Source: Hyphomonas sp. CY54-11-8 (GTDB taxonomy: Bacteria; Pseudomonadota; Alphaproteobacteria; Caulobacterales; Hyphomonadaceae). From it: a stretch of 64,000 nt of DNA. The stretch's first letter is position 1; every line of letters begins with the position of its first letter. The notes below the pieces were generated by a model. It ran no database searches. It had not been told where the DNA came from and saw nothing but the letters and a program-made list of their open reading frames with translations. The position numbers were made by a program, and so were the translations under genes. This document shows positions 8,793-16,978 of this stretch, piece after piece. The stretch lies in NCBI RefSeq assembly GCF_000682735.1, contig NZ_AWFD01000002.1, positions 124,001 through 188,000 of the forward strand. The letters run 5' to 3'.

Positions 8793-10016
8793 CTAAAGCC
8801 CCAGAACCATCTTGGCCATGATGTTCCGCTGAATTTCGTTGGAACCGGCATAGATGGACGTTTTGCGATAGTTGAAATAGTTCGGCGCTGCGACCAGGCC
8901 GTGCTGAGGTGTCGGACAGGTTTCATTGCCGCCGGCCTCCAGCAGGGCGATCGTGTCCTGCACGAACGGCGCGGCGTAGAACCCTGCTGCCTCAAGCGCC
9001 AGTTCGGTGATCGCCTGCTGTGCTTCAGACCCGGCACATTTCAGCATCGAGCTTTCCGGCCCGACATTCTGACCAGCCGACAGGGACGACAGCACCCGCC
9101 GCTCGGTCGCGTCCAGCATATCGATCCGGATCTCCAGCTGGGCCAGCTTGCGGGCAAAATCCGGATCGCGGATCACCGGCGCCCCTCCGGCGATTTCCTT
9201 CGAGGCGACCTTTCGGGCCTTGCGCAGCATGTGGCGCAGCCCCGGCGCATAAGCGTTGCCGCGCTCGAATTCCAGCAGGTACTTGGCATAGGTCCAGCCC
9301 TTGTTCTCCTCGCCGATGAGGGCGTCCTTGATGGGCACACGGACGTTCTCGAAGAAGACCTGGTTGATCTCGTGCTGACCCTCAGCCGGGCCGTCCAGCG
9401 TCGGCAATGGCCGGATGGTAATACCCGGCGAGGTCATCGGGAACACGATAAAGCTGATCCCTTCCTGCGGCTTTCCCGTTTTCGAGGTGCGTACCAGGCA
9501 GAAGATCATGTCGGCCCACTGGGCCAGCGTCGTCCATATCTTGGAGCCATTCAGCACATAATCGTCGCCGTCGCGGACCGCACTCATCTGCAGCGAGGCC
9601 AGATCGGACCCCGAGCCCGGTTCAGAATACCCCTGGCACCACCAGAGGTCAGACGCGAGGATCGGCGGCAGGTGCTTCTTCTTCTGCTCCTCGCTGCCAA
9701 AGGCCATGATGACCGGCGCGACCATGGACACGCCAAACGGCGCGACATTCGGCGTGCCGGCGCCGGACAGTTCGGAATGCAGAATGTAGCGCTCGGTCGC
9801 CGAGAGGCCCGGTCCGCCATATTGCTTCGGCCAGTTCGGCGCGATCCATCCGTTGGATGCCAGCTTCTTCTGCCAGGCCACCTGGCTTGCCTTGTCGACA
9901 TAGCCATTCTTGGACAGTGCCATCCGGGCGCGCAGGTCAGCGTCAAAATTGACGTCAATCCAGTCGCGCACCTCTTTCTGGAATTTCAGGTCGGCGGGCG
10001 AGAGCGAGAGATCCAT
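8793..10016 (-). CDS. Acyl-CoA dehydrogenase (PimC-like large-subunit type)
   Basis: 407 residues. The N-terminal helical domain is followed by the FAD-binding beta domain (WWCQGYSEPGSGSDLASLQ) and a C-terminal helical domain ending in YAGSNEIQRNIMAKMVLGL. Sequence and ending closely resemble the larger acyl-CoA dehydrogenase encoded at 28576-29766, making the two paralogues. In pimeloyl-CoA-type systems such large subunits pair with a smaller partner, but none is adjacent here. The start ATG at 10016 (MDLSLSPADL) is chosen over an extension to 10082 that would run into the ABM-domain gene. It shares a minus-strand unit with the ABM gene (13 bp upstream) and the GPH transporter. Confidence 0.92.
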   Translation of the reverse strand: MDLSLSPADLKFQKEVRDWIDVNFDADLRARMALSKNGYVDKASQVAWQKKLASNGWIAPNWPKQYGGPGLSATERYILHSELSGAGTPNVAPFGVSMVAPVIMAFGSEEQKKKHLPPILASDLWWCQGYSEPGSGSDLASLQMSAVRDGDDYVLNGSKIWTTLAQWADMIFCLVRTSKTGKPQEGISFIVFPMTSPGITIRPLPTLDGPAEGQHEINQVFFENVRVPIKDALIGEENKGWTYAKYLLEFERGNAYAPGLRHMLRKARKVASKEIAGGAPVIRDPDFARKLAQLEIRIDMLDATERRVLSSLSAGQNVGPESSMLKCAGSEAQQAITELALEAAGFYAAPFVQDTIALLEAGGNETCPTPQHGLVAAPNYFNYRKTSIYAGSNEIQRNIMAKMVLGL

Positions 10017-10029
10017 GGCCGCCCGTCCC

Positions 10030-10320
10030 CTATTCGACGATATCGAAATACTGGACGTCAGGAGCTCCAGCGAGACACGCACCCAGCGCTGGGCCGGCAG
10101 CCTTGAAATATTCGGTCTGCCCGTGGGATTTCAACGCCTCTTCGGAAGCATATTGTTCCATGAAGATATAGACGTTCGGTTCTTTCTTCGACTTGTAGAG
10201 CTGGTAGGTCAGGCAGCCAGGCTCATTTGCCTTCACCTTTGCCATCAGGTCCTTGCCGACCTGTTCGAATTCCGACTCTTTGCCAGACTGGATGGTTAGT
10301 TTTGCTACGACGCCGATCAT
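10030..10320 (-). CDS. ABM-domain (putative quinol monooxygenase-like) small protein
   Basis: 96 residues of the dimeric ferredoxin-like antibiotic biosynthesis monooxygenase fold (YgiN-like): an N-terminal strand VVAKLTIQSGKE, the conserved NEPGCLTYQLYKS, and a YIFMEQY strand. Members range from quinol oxygenases to proteins of unknown role, so function is not assigned. The ATG at 10320 has AGGAGG upstream; a TTG at 10329 is too close to that site. It is first in a probable operon with the acyl-CoA dehydrogenase and the GPH transporter. Confidence 0.85.
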   Translation of the reverse strand: MIGVVAKLTIQSGKESEFEQVGKDLMAKVKANEPGCLTYQLYKSKKEPNVYIFMEQYASEEALKSHGQTEYFKAAGPALGACLAGAPDVQYFDIVE

Positions 10321-10471
10321 GTTTCCCAATTCCTCCTGTTTTGTCCCACCATATGGGGTTCGGCCAGCGCGGCAAGATTGACGTTAGGGATGCCATCGCC
10401 TCAGCTTCCCTTCAGCCGTCTGGAATGGAATTTGCTCCCTTCACAGGTGAAAACATTCATCAGAGGTCGCC

Positions 10472-11500
10472 ATGGGTGCGCATGCAATGGCTGAAATCGA
10501 ACAAAACGAAGCGCCGGAACCGGCGCCCGCCTCGATTCTGGCTGTAATTCCAACGCTTAACGAAGAACGCCATATCGAGACCTGCATTCGCTCGCTGATG
10601 CGGGGCGATGCCCGGCTTCGCGACATCCCGCTGGTCGTGGCCGATGGCGGCAGTACCGACAAAACCGTTGAGATCGTCGAGCACCTGAAATCGGAATTCC
10701 CGAACCTGCAGCTGATCCACAATCCGAAAAGATTGCAGGCGGCCGCCATGAATCTGGCTGTTCTGGACGCAAGCACACCAGTTACGTAGTACGTTGTCCG
10801 ATGCGACGCGCACTCGATTTACCCTGCTGATTTTATCCTATCCGTCGCAAAAGCGCTCGAGGCCACCGGTGCGGCTTCAGTCGTCATCCCAATGGATGCG
10901 GTTGGTGATACGTGTTTCGAACGTGCCAATGCCTGGATCGTTGATACGCCGCTTGGTTCCGGAGGTTCTGTTCATCGCGGAGGCAAGACATCCGGCTATG
11001 TCGACCATGGGCACCATGCCGGCTTCAACATCAATATGTACCGCCAGATCGGCGGATATGATGAGACCTTCTCCCACAACGAGGACGCCGAATATGATGA
11101 ACGCGTGGTTCAGGCAGGCGGTAAAATCTTCCTCGATTCTGATATCCGCATCCGCTACATCCCGCGCGGTTCGGTTGGCCGCCTGGCGAAGCAATACTTC
11201 AATTATGGTAAAGGCCGTGCCCGCAACGTTCGCAAGCATGGCCAGCGTCTCAAGATCCGTCAGGCGCTTCCCATCTTCGCCCTTCTGGCGAGCGCTGGGG
11301 GCTTCTTGGCGTCACCCGTTTTCCTGCCCGCCCTCATTCTGCCACTTGGTTACATCGGCGTCCTGGCGGCCGCTTCGATGGCCGTCGCAGTCTGGAAAAG
11401 GTCTCCGTGCGGTCTCCTCGCCGGCCTGATTTCGGGCACCATGCACATGAGCTGGGCGGCGGGTTTTCTTAATGAAGCGATAGCCGGAACTAGGCGCTGA
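10472..11500 (+). pseudogene. ExoA-like family 2 glycosyltransferase interrupted by an in-frame TAG
   Basis: A single reading frame from ATG 10472 to TGA 11498-11500 encodes a complete ExoA-type glycosyltransferase (about 342 codons) except for one TAG at 10787-10789. Before it: a GT-A start with VIPTLNEERHI and the ADGGSTDKT segment. After it, in the same frame: YVVRCDAHSIYPADFI with the DxD-like CDAH, then HNEDAEYDERV and C-terminal membrane helices. No frameshift is needed, so this is a plain nonsense codon (one base from AAG, CAG, GAG, TAC, TAT or TGG). The first 105 residues lack the metal-binding part and should be inactive. The second part has an ATG at 10892 and could not act alone. 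Read-through, a recent mutation or a sequencing error are all possible. The gene opens the plus-strand arm of the exopolysaccharide locus. Confidence 0.85.
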
Positions 11501-11565
11501 ATCGCCCGCATCGATTGGTTTCAGACCAGAAGTCGTTATAAGTAGTTGTTAATACTTACACCCAG

Positions 11566-12483
11566 ATGAGCAAAATGACCGACCAGACCCGGCAAAGTTT
11601 CCTGCAACGGATCAGCAACCTGACCCGATCAGCGACATCTTTGCGCGCGCGCATCCGCCGGGGCATCGGTCTCACGTCCCCTCAGGTGGAGGAGGAGGCG
11701 CAGGAACAAACACCGGTTGCCGTCACACGCCAGTCTGCCGCTCCTGATGGACAATGCGTCTACGCAATCGGAGATGTTCACGGTCGGCGAGACCTTCTTG
11801 AAAAGCTCGTCGAACAAATTGACGAAGATTCCCAATCCCTGCCAGAAGGCACGAAAAGAGTCCTTGTATTTCTTGGAGATTACATCGATCGCGGCCTTCA
11901 ATCCAAAGACGTGATAGACTTCCTCATCAGCGACCGGATGAAGGCATTCGAACGGGTCTTCCTGATGGGAAATCACGAGGAGGCGCTGCTACGGTTTCTC
12001 AATGACGTCAATTTCGGGAAACAATGGGTACGCTATGGCGGCGCCGAGACACTGTATTCATATGGCCTGCAGCCACCTCAAAATGCTCGCGCTGCGATGC
12101 AGTCCCATGACGCCATGCAAGCGTATCAGCGCGCCTGGGACAAAGTCTGGACCGAGTTCCGCAATCGCCTGCCTGAGCAACATCTGAAATTCTACCAGAA
12201 CCTCCAGCACTACTATGTGACCGGAGACTACCTGTTCGTGCATGCTGGCCTGCGCCCGGGAGAAATGCTCGAAAACCAGACCGTGCGGGACATGCTGTGG
12301 ATCCGTGAAGAGTTCCTGGACGCGGAGGAACAGTTTCCTCAGGTTGTCGTGCATGGCCACACGCCGACCGACGACGTATTTCGCGACGATCGGCGGATTG
12401 GCCTTGATACCGGTGCGTTCATCAGCGGGAAACTTTCTGCTGTTCGGCTGTTCAGGGATGAAGTTTCCTTCATTTCCACCTGA
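11566..12483 (+). CDS. PPP-family metallophosphoesterase (serine/threonine or dual-specificity protein phosphatase)
   Basis: 305 residues. After a variable N-terminal region of about 65 residues come the phosphoprotein phosphatase metal motifs GDVHGR (69-74), GDYIDRG (104-110) and GNHE (135-138), and a later VVHGHT. These place it in the bacterial PPP group with lambda phosphatase, whose members can act on phospho-serine, -threonine and sometimes -tyrosine. It lies 65 bp after the broken ExoA gene and 58 bp before the export lipoprotein, inside a locus that also encodes a tyrosine autokinase. No low-molecular-weight tyrosine phosphatase is visible, so this may be the counterpart phosphatase; that is inference. 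Confidence 0.9.
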   Translation: MSKMTDQTRQSFLQRISNLTRSATSLRARIRRGIGLTSPQVEEEAQEQTPVAVTRQSAAPDGQCVYAIGDVHGRRDLLEKLVEQIDEDSQSLPEGTKRVLVFLGDYIDRGLQSKDVIDFLISDRMKAFERVFLMGNHEEALLRFLNDVNFGKQWVRYGGAETLYSYGLQPPQNARAAMQSHDAMQAYQRAWDKVWTEFRNRLPEQHLKFYQNLQHYYVTGDYLFVHAGLRPGEMLENQTVRDMLWIREEFLDAEEQFPQVVVHGHTPTDDVFRDDRRIGLDTGAFISGKLSAVRLFRDEVSFIST

Positions 12484-12541
12484 AACTCTGGAATAGGTCT
12501 TGCTAAGCAGCAGACACGCCTAATCTGGGAGAAAAGAGACG

Positions 12542-13132
12542 ATGAATTTCCTGCGCCCCCTCGTCACAGCCGTTCTGGGCAGCCTGCTTCTGGTTGTTGC
12601 CGCCTGTGAATCCGCGGTCCCTTCCGCACCAAGCCCCGTTTCTGGAGAACGCGTGGTGCAGCAGCAGGCAATAAGCGCCTACACGCTTGGCAACGGAGAC
12701 CAGCTCCGGATCACAGTATTCGGCCAGCCTGACCTTTCCGGCCAGTTTGAAGTCGATGGCACTGGCTCCATCTCCATGCCGCTGATCGGCCAGGTCGAAG
12801 CCCTTGGCCTCACCACACCGCAACTCGAGAAGCGCATCGTGGAGATGCTGGAAGGTGACTACGTCCTGAACCCGCGGGTCAGCGCAGAAGTCATCAACTA
12901 TCGTCCCTACTATATTCTCGGCGAAGTAAACCGTCCTGGAGAGTATCCATACACGTCCGGACTGACTGTCGTGAATGCCGTTGCCGCCGCTGGTGGTTGG
13001 ACCTACCGCGCCAAGAAAAACGTCGTGTACATCAAGAGCGTCAACTCGCACGAAGAGCAGGCAATTGAACTGACCACGTCAACCATGGTTCAGCCTGGCG
13101 ACACAATTCGCATTAAAGACCGCGTCTTCTGA
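12542..13132 (+). CDS. Wza/GumB-type polysaccharide export outer-membrane lipoprotein
   Basis: 196 residues. A signal peptide ends in the lipobox VVAAC (Cys22). The Poly_export domain begins around residue 46 (YTLGNGDQLRITVFGQPDLS) and is followed by a single SLBB domain (YYILGEVNRPGEYPYTSGLTVVNAVAAAGG is spread over about residues 120-150). It should form the periplasmic/outer-membrane channel for exopolysaccharide, coupled to the tyrosine autokinase encoded at 19519-21915. The small one-SLBB form is usual in alphaproteobacteria and needs an outer-membrane partner, perhaps the beta-barrel at 21970-23265. A strong terminator follows at 13163. Confidence 0.93.
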   Translation: MNFLRPLVTAVLGSLLLVVAACESAVPSAPSPVSGERVVQQQAISAYTLGNGDQLRITVFGQPDLSGQFEVDGTGSISMPLIGQVEALGLTTPQLEKRIVEMLEGDYVLNPRVSAEVINYRPYYILGEVNRPGEYPYTSGLTVVNAVAAAGGWTYRAKKNVVYIKSVNSHEEQAIELTTSTMVQPGDTIRIKDRVF

Positions 13133-13499
13133 TCGCTCTGGCGACAGACCACACCCCGAATCAAAGCGGCAGTGCTCAATGGCACTGCCGCTTTTTTTTC
13201 GTATCGAATTGGCACGCACGTGACACGTTCTGGCACACGCGAATCCCTCAAAGCCCCGAAAACGACGCGTTGTGATTAATAAATGCCCGCTGCCTGCCGA
13301 TTACTTGAAAAATACTTCGCCTAGCAGGCGAATTTCGGGAAAAACCCTCAAATATTTGGGCTAATCCCGGTATACAGATTGCAAACGTCCCCAAATGAAA
13401 TAAAGGTTTCCTTGCTCTCAAAGTTAACGACTGTTGGCTTGGGCGTGAGGAATTCCGGGAAGATTTCTTACGCCGTTCGGTAGAGTTCCGGGGACAGTT
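13133..13499. other. Intergenic region between export lipoprotein and ExoY-type transferase
   Basis: 367 bases without a supportable gene. It starts with the terminator of the upstream gene, then is AT-richer than the flanks. Two short inverted repeats are visible: TTCGCC/GGCGAA around a 5-base spacer (13316-13332) and the palindrome CAAATATTTG (13349-13358). They could be operator sites for the downstream transferase gene, but I recognise no known regulator motif. Confidence 0.5.
13163..13199 (+). terminator. Rho-independent terminator after export lipoprotein gene
   Basis: A perfect 13-bp stem (13163-13175 with 13182-13194) with a 6-base loop runs into a tract of eight T residues, 30 bases after the stop codon. 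Confidence 0.92.
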
Positions 13500-14195
13500 A
13501 TGGGTCTGAGACTAACAAATCAATCACGTCACGCGGAAACGGCCGCATACTCTTCGACGCGCCTCGATCGCGCAGAGTATCAGGAGAATACGAGTGCCAA
13601 ACGTATTCTCGACATCATCATCGCGAGCGTCGCGCTTGTGTTTGTGTTCCCGCTCCTGCTTGTCGTGGGCATCCTCATTCGCATGCAGGATGGTGGCCCC
13701 GCCGTTTACGCCCAGAAGCGTTACGGTCGGAACGGGCGCACCTTCAAATGTTTCAAACTCCGCTCCATGGTCGCAAATGCCGATGACCGCCTTCGGGAGA
13801 TCCTGGCGACCGATCCTGCAGCCCGCGCCGAATGGGAAGCGACGCAGAAACTCGTGAACGATCCGCGCATCACGCCACTGGGTCATTTCATCCGCAAGAC
13901 GTCGATCGATGAATTGCCACAGCTCGTGAATATCCTTCGTGGAGACATGTCGCTGGTCGGTCCGCGCCCGATCGTTGAAAACGAGATTGCCAAATATGGC
14001 GAGTTCTACAGGGACTACTGCGCTGTCCGCCCGGGCCTGACCGGCCTGTGGCAGGTCGAAGGCCGCAGCGACACCACTTACGAAGAGCGCGTACAGCTGG
14101 ACGCCAAATACGCCCGCACCCGCACTTTTGTCAGCGATATCATGATCATGCTGCGCACGGTGCCAGCCGTTCTGATGTCGCGCGGCGCTCGTTAA
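13500..14195 (+). CDS. ExoY/WcaJ-type undecaprenyl-phosphate sugar phosphotransferase
   Basis: 231 residues of the bacterial sugar transferase (monotopic phosphoglycosyl transferase) family. An N-terminal hydrophobic re-entrant segment (about 34-60, RILDIIIASVALVFVFPLLL) is followed by the cytoplasmic core with KLRSM, DELPQL, MSLVGPRP and RPGLTGLWQVEGRS. It should start repeat-unit assembly by moving sugar-1-phosphate from a UDP-sugar to undecaprenyl phosphate. The C-terminal-only size matches ExoY rather than full-length WcaJ. It has its own upstream region and its own bidirectional terminator at 14222. Confidence 0.94.
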   Translation: MGLRLTNQSRHAETAAYSSTRLDRAEYQENTSAKRILDIIIASVALVFVFPLLLVVGILIRMQDGGPAVYAQKRYGRNGRTFKCFKLRSMVANADDRLREILATDPAARAEWEATQKLVNDPRITPLGHFIRKTSIDELPQLVNILRGDMSLVGPRPIVENEIAKYGEFYRDYCAVRPGLTGLWQVEGRSDTTYEERVQLDAKYARTRTFVSDIMIMLRTVPAVLMSRGAR

Positions 14196-14221
14196 TCCCC
14201 AGCGACAAACTTCTCGCTCAT

Positions 14222-14263
14222 AAACAAAGAGCCCCGGTGCGATCACCGGGGCTCTTTGTTTTG
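14222..14263. terminator. Bidirectional Rho-independent terminator
   Basis: A perfect 18-bp stem (AAACAAAGAGCCCCGGTG and its complement) with a 4-base CGAT loop lies between the convergent ExoY-type gene and the small membrane protein gene. T-rich flanks occur on both strands (TTTGTTTT on plus, TTTGTTTA on minus), so it can serve both. Confidence 0.9.
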
Positions 14264-14279
14264 GGTGGCTTTTACAATC

Positions 14280-14498
14280 TTAACCGAACAATGCGACCGC
14301 TGAGCTGATAATGCCTGCCCACAGCAGAGCGCTCAATCCAACGATGATCAGGAGACGTGCCCAGACAGGCCATTTGTCATAGGTTTCCTTCTCGGTCTGG
14401 ATACCGGCGTCCCAGCCGCGATGCGCAATGGTGGCATTCGCAATATCGACCACAGGTCTGCTCCCTGGCACAGAAGAACTGGCATTGCTCATCAGCAC
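14280..14498 (-). CDS. Small single-pass membrane protein of unknown function
   Basis: 72 residues. A polar N-terminal half contains HRGWDAGIQTEKETYDKWP and is followed by one strong membrane helix (about residues 47-70, ARLLIIVGLSALLWAGIISS). No family recognised. I use the GTG at 14498 because GAGGG lies 8 bases upstream; an ATG at 14492 would be two codons shorter. It sits within the exopolysaccharide locus, between the convergent ExoY-type gene and UDP-xylose synthase, with its own short leader and the shared terminator at 14222. This placement suggests, but does not show, a role with the polysaccharide machinery. Confidence 0.65.
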   Translation of the reverse strand: MLMSNASSSVPGSRPVVDIANATIAHRGWDAGIQTEKETYDKWPVWARLLIIVGLSALLWAGIISSAVALFG

Positions 14499-14799
14499 GT
14501 ATCAGTCCCTCAAACTCTTAAAAGCGCGTTAAATCCGCTCCTTCCACGAAACTCATGACAGAAGTTATGGTTCCAACCTTGTCAGGAATGGGGCCACAAG
14601 GAGTGCCTGTTGTGGTTGTCATATCCTTAACCTTTGCCACTCCCTGAGAAAGGTTCGCCACCGAAGCCGAGACGATACCAAAGACCGGACCTCACAAGGC
14701 TGGATTGTCAGCGAAAAGGGCCCCACCCGATTGGGTGAGGCCCTCACAAAATGTTTTTCTGCCTCAAGCCGTAACGCAAGTTGCAGTCTGTCTGTCAGA
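14499..14799. other. Intergenic region upstream of the small membrane protein
   Basis: 301 bases between two minus-strand genes. The right part holds the UDP-xylose synthase terminator (14713-14744). The left part should carry the promoter of the small membrane protein. No gene or known motif seen. Confidence 0.5.
14713..14744 (-). terminator. Rho-independent terminator of the minus-strand polysaccharide arm
   Basis: A GC-rich stem pairs AGGGCC-x-CACCC with GGGTG-x-GGCCCT (14718-14744, GATT loop, one mismatch). On the minus strand it is followed by TTTT. It lies about 55 bases after the UDP-xylose synthase stop. Confidence 0.75.
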
Positions 14800-15768
14800 C
14801 TAAACCAGTTCTTTGGTCTCTCTCAGGAGATCATCAAAGTAGGCGATTGTCTTCGTCAGACCCTCACGAAGCTCAACCTTCGGCTTCCAGCCCAGCTGCT
14901 CAACCGCCTTTGAGATATCTGGCTGACGCTGTTTGGGATCGTCCGCCGGCAGCGGCAGACTGATAAGCTTGGAGGATGTCCCGGTCAGATCAATAACAGT
15001 CTCGGCAAGCTCCCGAATGGTGAATTCTTTTGGATTCCCGATATTGATCGGACCTGTTGTTTCCTTGGGCGTACTCATGAGGCGCAGAAAACCGTCGATC
15101 AGATCATCGACGTAGCAGAACGACCGCGTCTGGTCGCCATCTCCGTAAATCGTGATGTCCTCTCCCTTCAGCGCCTGGACAATGAAGTTCGAGACGACCC
15201 GGCCATCTCTCGGATGCATGCGGGGACCATAGGTATTGAAGATCCGGGCGACCTTGATTTCCAACCCATGTTGGCGATGGTAATCAAAGAAGAGCGTTTC
15301 AGCGCAGCGCTTCCCCTCGTCATAACAGGACCGCGGTCCAATCGGGTTCACGTTCCCCCAGTATTCCTCTGTCTGCGGATGTACGATAGGATCCCCATAG
15401 ACTTCCGAAGTCGAAGCCTGAAAAATGGGAGCCCCCAGGCGTTTAGCCAGTCCGAGCATGTTGATCGCGCCATGCACACTGGTCTTGGTCGTCGCCACGG
15501 GATCGTGCTGATAATGAATCGGGGAAGCCGGACAAGCCAGATTATAGATCGCGTCAACTTCAATATAGAGTGGGAAAGTCACATCGTGACGCATCAATTC
15601 GAAATTCGGGTGGTCGAGCAGATGCTGAACATTCCGTTTTGCCCCAGTGAAGAAGTTATCAAGGCAAACCACATCTTCCCCACGTTCAATCAGACGATCG
15701 CAGAGGTGCGAGCCGAGAAAGCCAGCGCCGCCGGTGACGAGCACCTGTCGTTCCAAAGTAAAGTCCAT
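14800..15768 (-). CDS. UDP-glucuronate decarboxylase (UDP-xylose synthase)
   Basis: 322 residues of the extended SDR family. The NAD motif is [15 protein letters not shown], and the segments [33 protein letters not shown] (catalytic Tyr and Lys) and [10 protein letters not shown] form a near-diagnostic UXS pattern. It should oxidise and decarboxylate UDP-glucuronate to UDP-xylose. This suggests xylose, or a sugar derived from it, in the polysaccharide. The ATG at 15768 has AAAGGCGA upstream and is preferred over a TTG two codons earlier. It is the last gene of the minus-strand arm, 12 bp after a glycosyltransferase. Confidence 0.94.
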   Translation of the reverse strand: MDFTLERQVLVTGGAGFLGSHLCDRLIERGEDVVCLDNFFTGAKRNVQHLLDHPNFELMRHDVTFPLYIEVDAIYNLACPASPIHYQHDPVATTKTSVHGAINMLGLAKRLGAPIFQASTSEVYGDPIVHPQTEEYWGNVNPIGPRSCYDEGKRCAETLFFDYHRQHGLEIKVARIFNTYGPRMHPRDGRVVSNFIVQALKGEDITIYGDGDQTRSFCYVDDLIDGFLRLMSTPKETTGPINIGNPKEFTIRELAETVIDLTGTSSKLISLPLPADDPKQRQPDISKAVEQLGWKPKVELREGLTKTIAYFDDLLRETKELV

Positions 15769-15780
15769 TTTCAATCGCCT

Positions 15781-16818
15781 TTAAGCATATTCAGTTGACT
15801 GATCCGCGCCTGCCATTCCGGCCCGCGCATAAGCTTGCAAGTAATTCTTTGCAGAATTCTCAAAGTTCAACGTCTCTTCGACAAATTTTCGGGGATTGAA
15901 ATTCTCCCGGGCCGACCAGAAATCAATCCACTTTGTCTCGAGGTTCTCTGCCTTAAAATGCAGTCCGCAACGCGAGTCGAAATATGGCGTAGAGGTACAC
16001 GGAACAGGTTCATCCGACACTTCCGCTGCCTTCGGATTGGGCCAGATGCCCTCATCCCAGGCAAAAACCGGCACATTCATCGCCAGACATTCCTGATACG
16101 CCATACCTTGAGTTTCTGAGTGCGCGAAAAAAGCCATAGAACGGCTTCGCTTCAATTTGTCGATATAGTCGTCATAAGCATATTCACCGTAGCGGATGAC
16201 TGTGTAAGTCAATCCCTCGCGCTCCAGACGCTCTATGAGCGGCGCAATCAAACGAGAATAATTTGCCTCCCGATCAAAGTATATTTTGTCGTAGATGAGT
16301 ACATCGAAAGTCTTGGGACTGCGGGCAGAGTCCGGGAACCTTGTAATATCGAAGCCGCCGAACCAGAGAGCGAGTTTGTCGCCCCACATCGGCTCAAACA
16401 TGTTCCTGGTCCACTCACACGTTTGCAGGTAGACTTTGTTTCTTGGGTCTGAAAGCAGAGCGGTGCTTTCATTGGGAATGTCGTAAAGCCCCGGCCCCAA
16501 TAATCTTGGGTTCGGCAGTGCGTCGACTTTCGGGATTACACTGGGGTAGCCAAGAACGCCGATTGGCTGATCGGGATACTTCCGCGCCAATCTGAAATTG
16601 TTAACGTGAACTTCGACACCTGCGGTCTCAAGCGCTTCTTTGAGCATGAAGAACCAAGTATAGAATCCTGTTCTGACTTGCCGGCCGCGCAGCTTCCTCC
16701 ACGCATACCTTGCGTGTCTGCGGACCTCGCCCTTCAACATCGGACCGAGCGCTTCATCTGCTGTCCGCTCATAACCGTCGTAGAACAGAAATACTTTGTC
16801 TCTCATTTCGGACCGCAT
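15781..16818 (-). CDS. Putative glycosyltransferase of the exopolysaccharide locus
   Basis: About 345 residues. No classical signature is complete, but the architecture is that of a GT-B enzyme: an N-terminal domain with VFLFYDGYER and GVLGYPSVIP, then a C-terminal nucleotide-sugar-like domain with FAHSETQGMAYQECLAMNVPVFAWDEG. That last segment resembles the E-x7-E region of GT4-type enzymes. Donor and acceptor are unknown. The start is taken at ATG 16818; ATG 16806 (MRDKVFLFYD) is equally possible. It lies 12 bp upstream of UDP-xylose synthase, suggesting joint transcription. Confidence 0.72.
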   Translation of the reverse strand: MRSEMRDKVFLFYDGYERTADEALGPMLKGEVRRHARYAWRKLRGRQVRTGFYTWFFMLKEALETAGVEVHVNNFRLARKYPDQPIGVLGYPSVIPKVDALPNPRLLGPGLYDIPNESTALLSDPRNKVYLQTCEWTRNMFEPMWGDKLALWFGGFDITRFPDSARSPKTFDVLIYDKIYFDREANYSRLIAPLIERLEREGLTYTVIRYGEYAYDDYIDKLKRSRSMAFFAHSETQGMAYQECLAMNVPVFAWDEGIWPNPKAAEVSDEPVPCTSTPYFDSRCGLHFKAENLETKWIDFWSARENFNPRKFVEETLNFENSAKNYLQAYARAGMAGADQSTEYA

Positions 16819-16978
16819 GCTCCTGCTCTCTTGCCCCGCGAATTCCTGCAATGTTCAAGCCAATTCGTCACCGGATCAAATACGCGACATCGCCGGCCGA
16901 CCCTTAGTAGTTGAATGCCGGTTACGGGAGGCTTACGCCGCTATAGGAAATCCTCGTGCAGCCATACATTCTTGCGTT

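Noticed and set aside
13200..13260. TGGCAC elements resembling the -24 half of sigma-54 promoters
   Set aside because: Neither has the matching TTGC -12 element at the right spacing.
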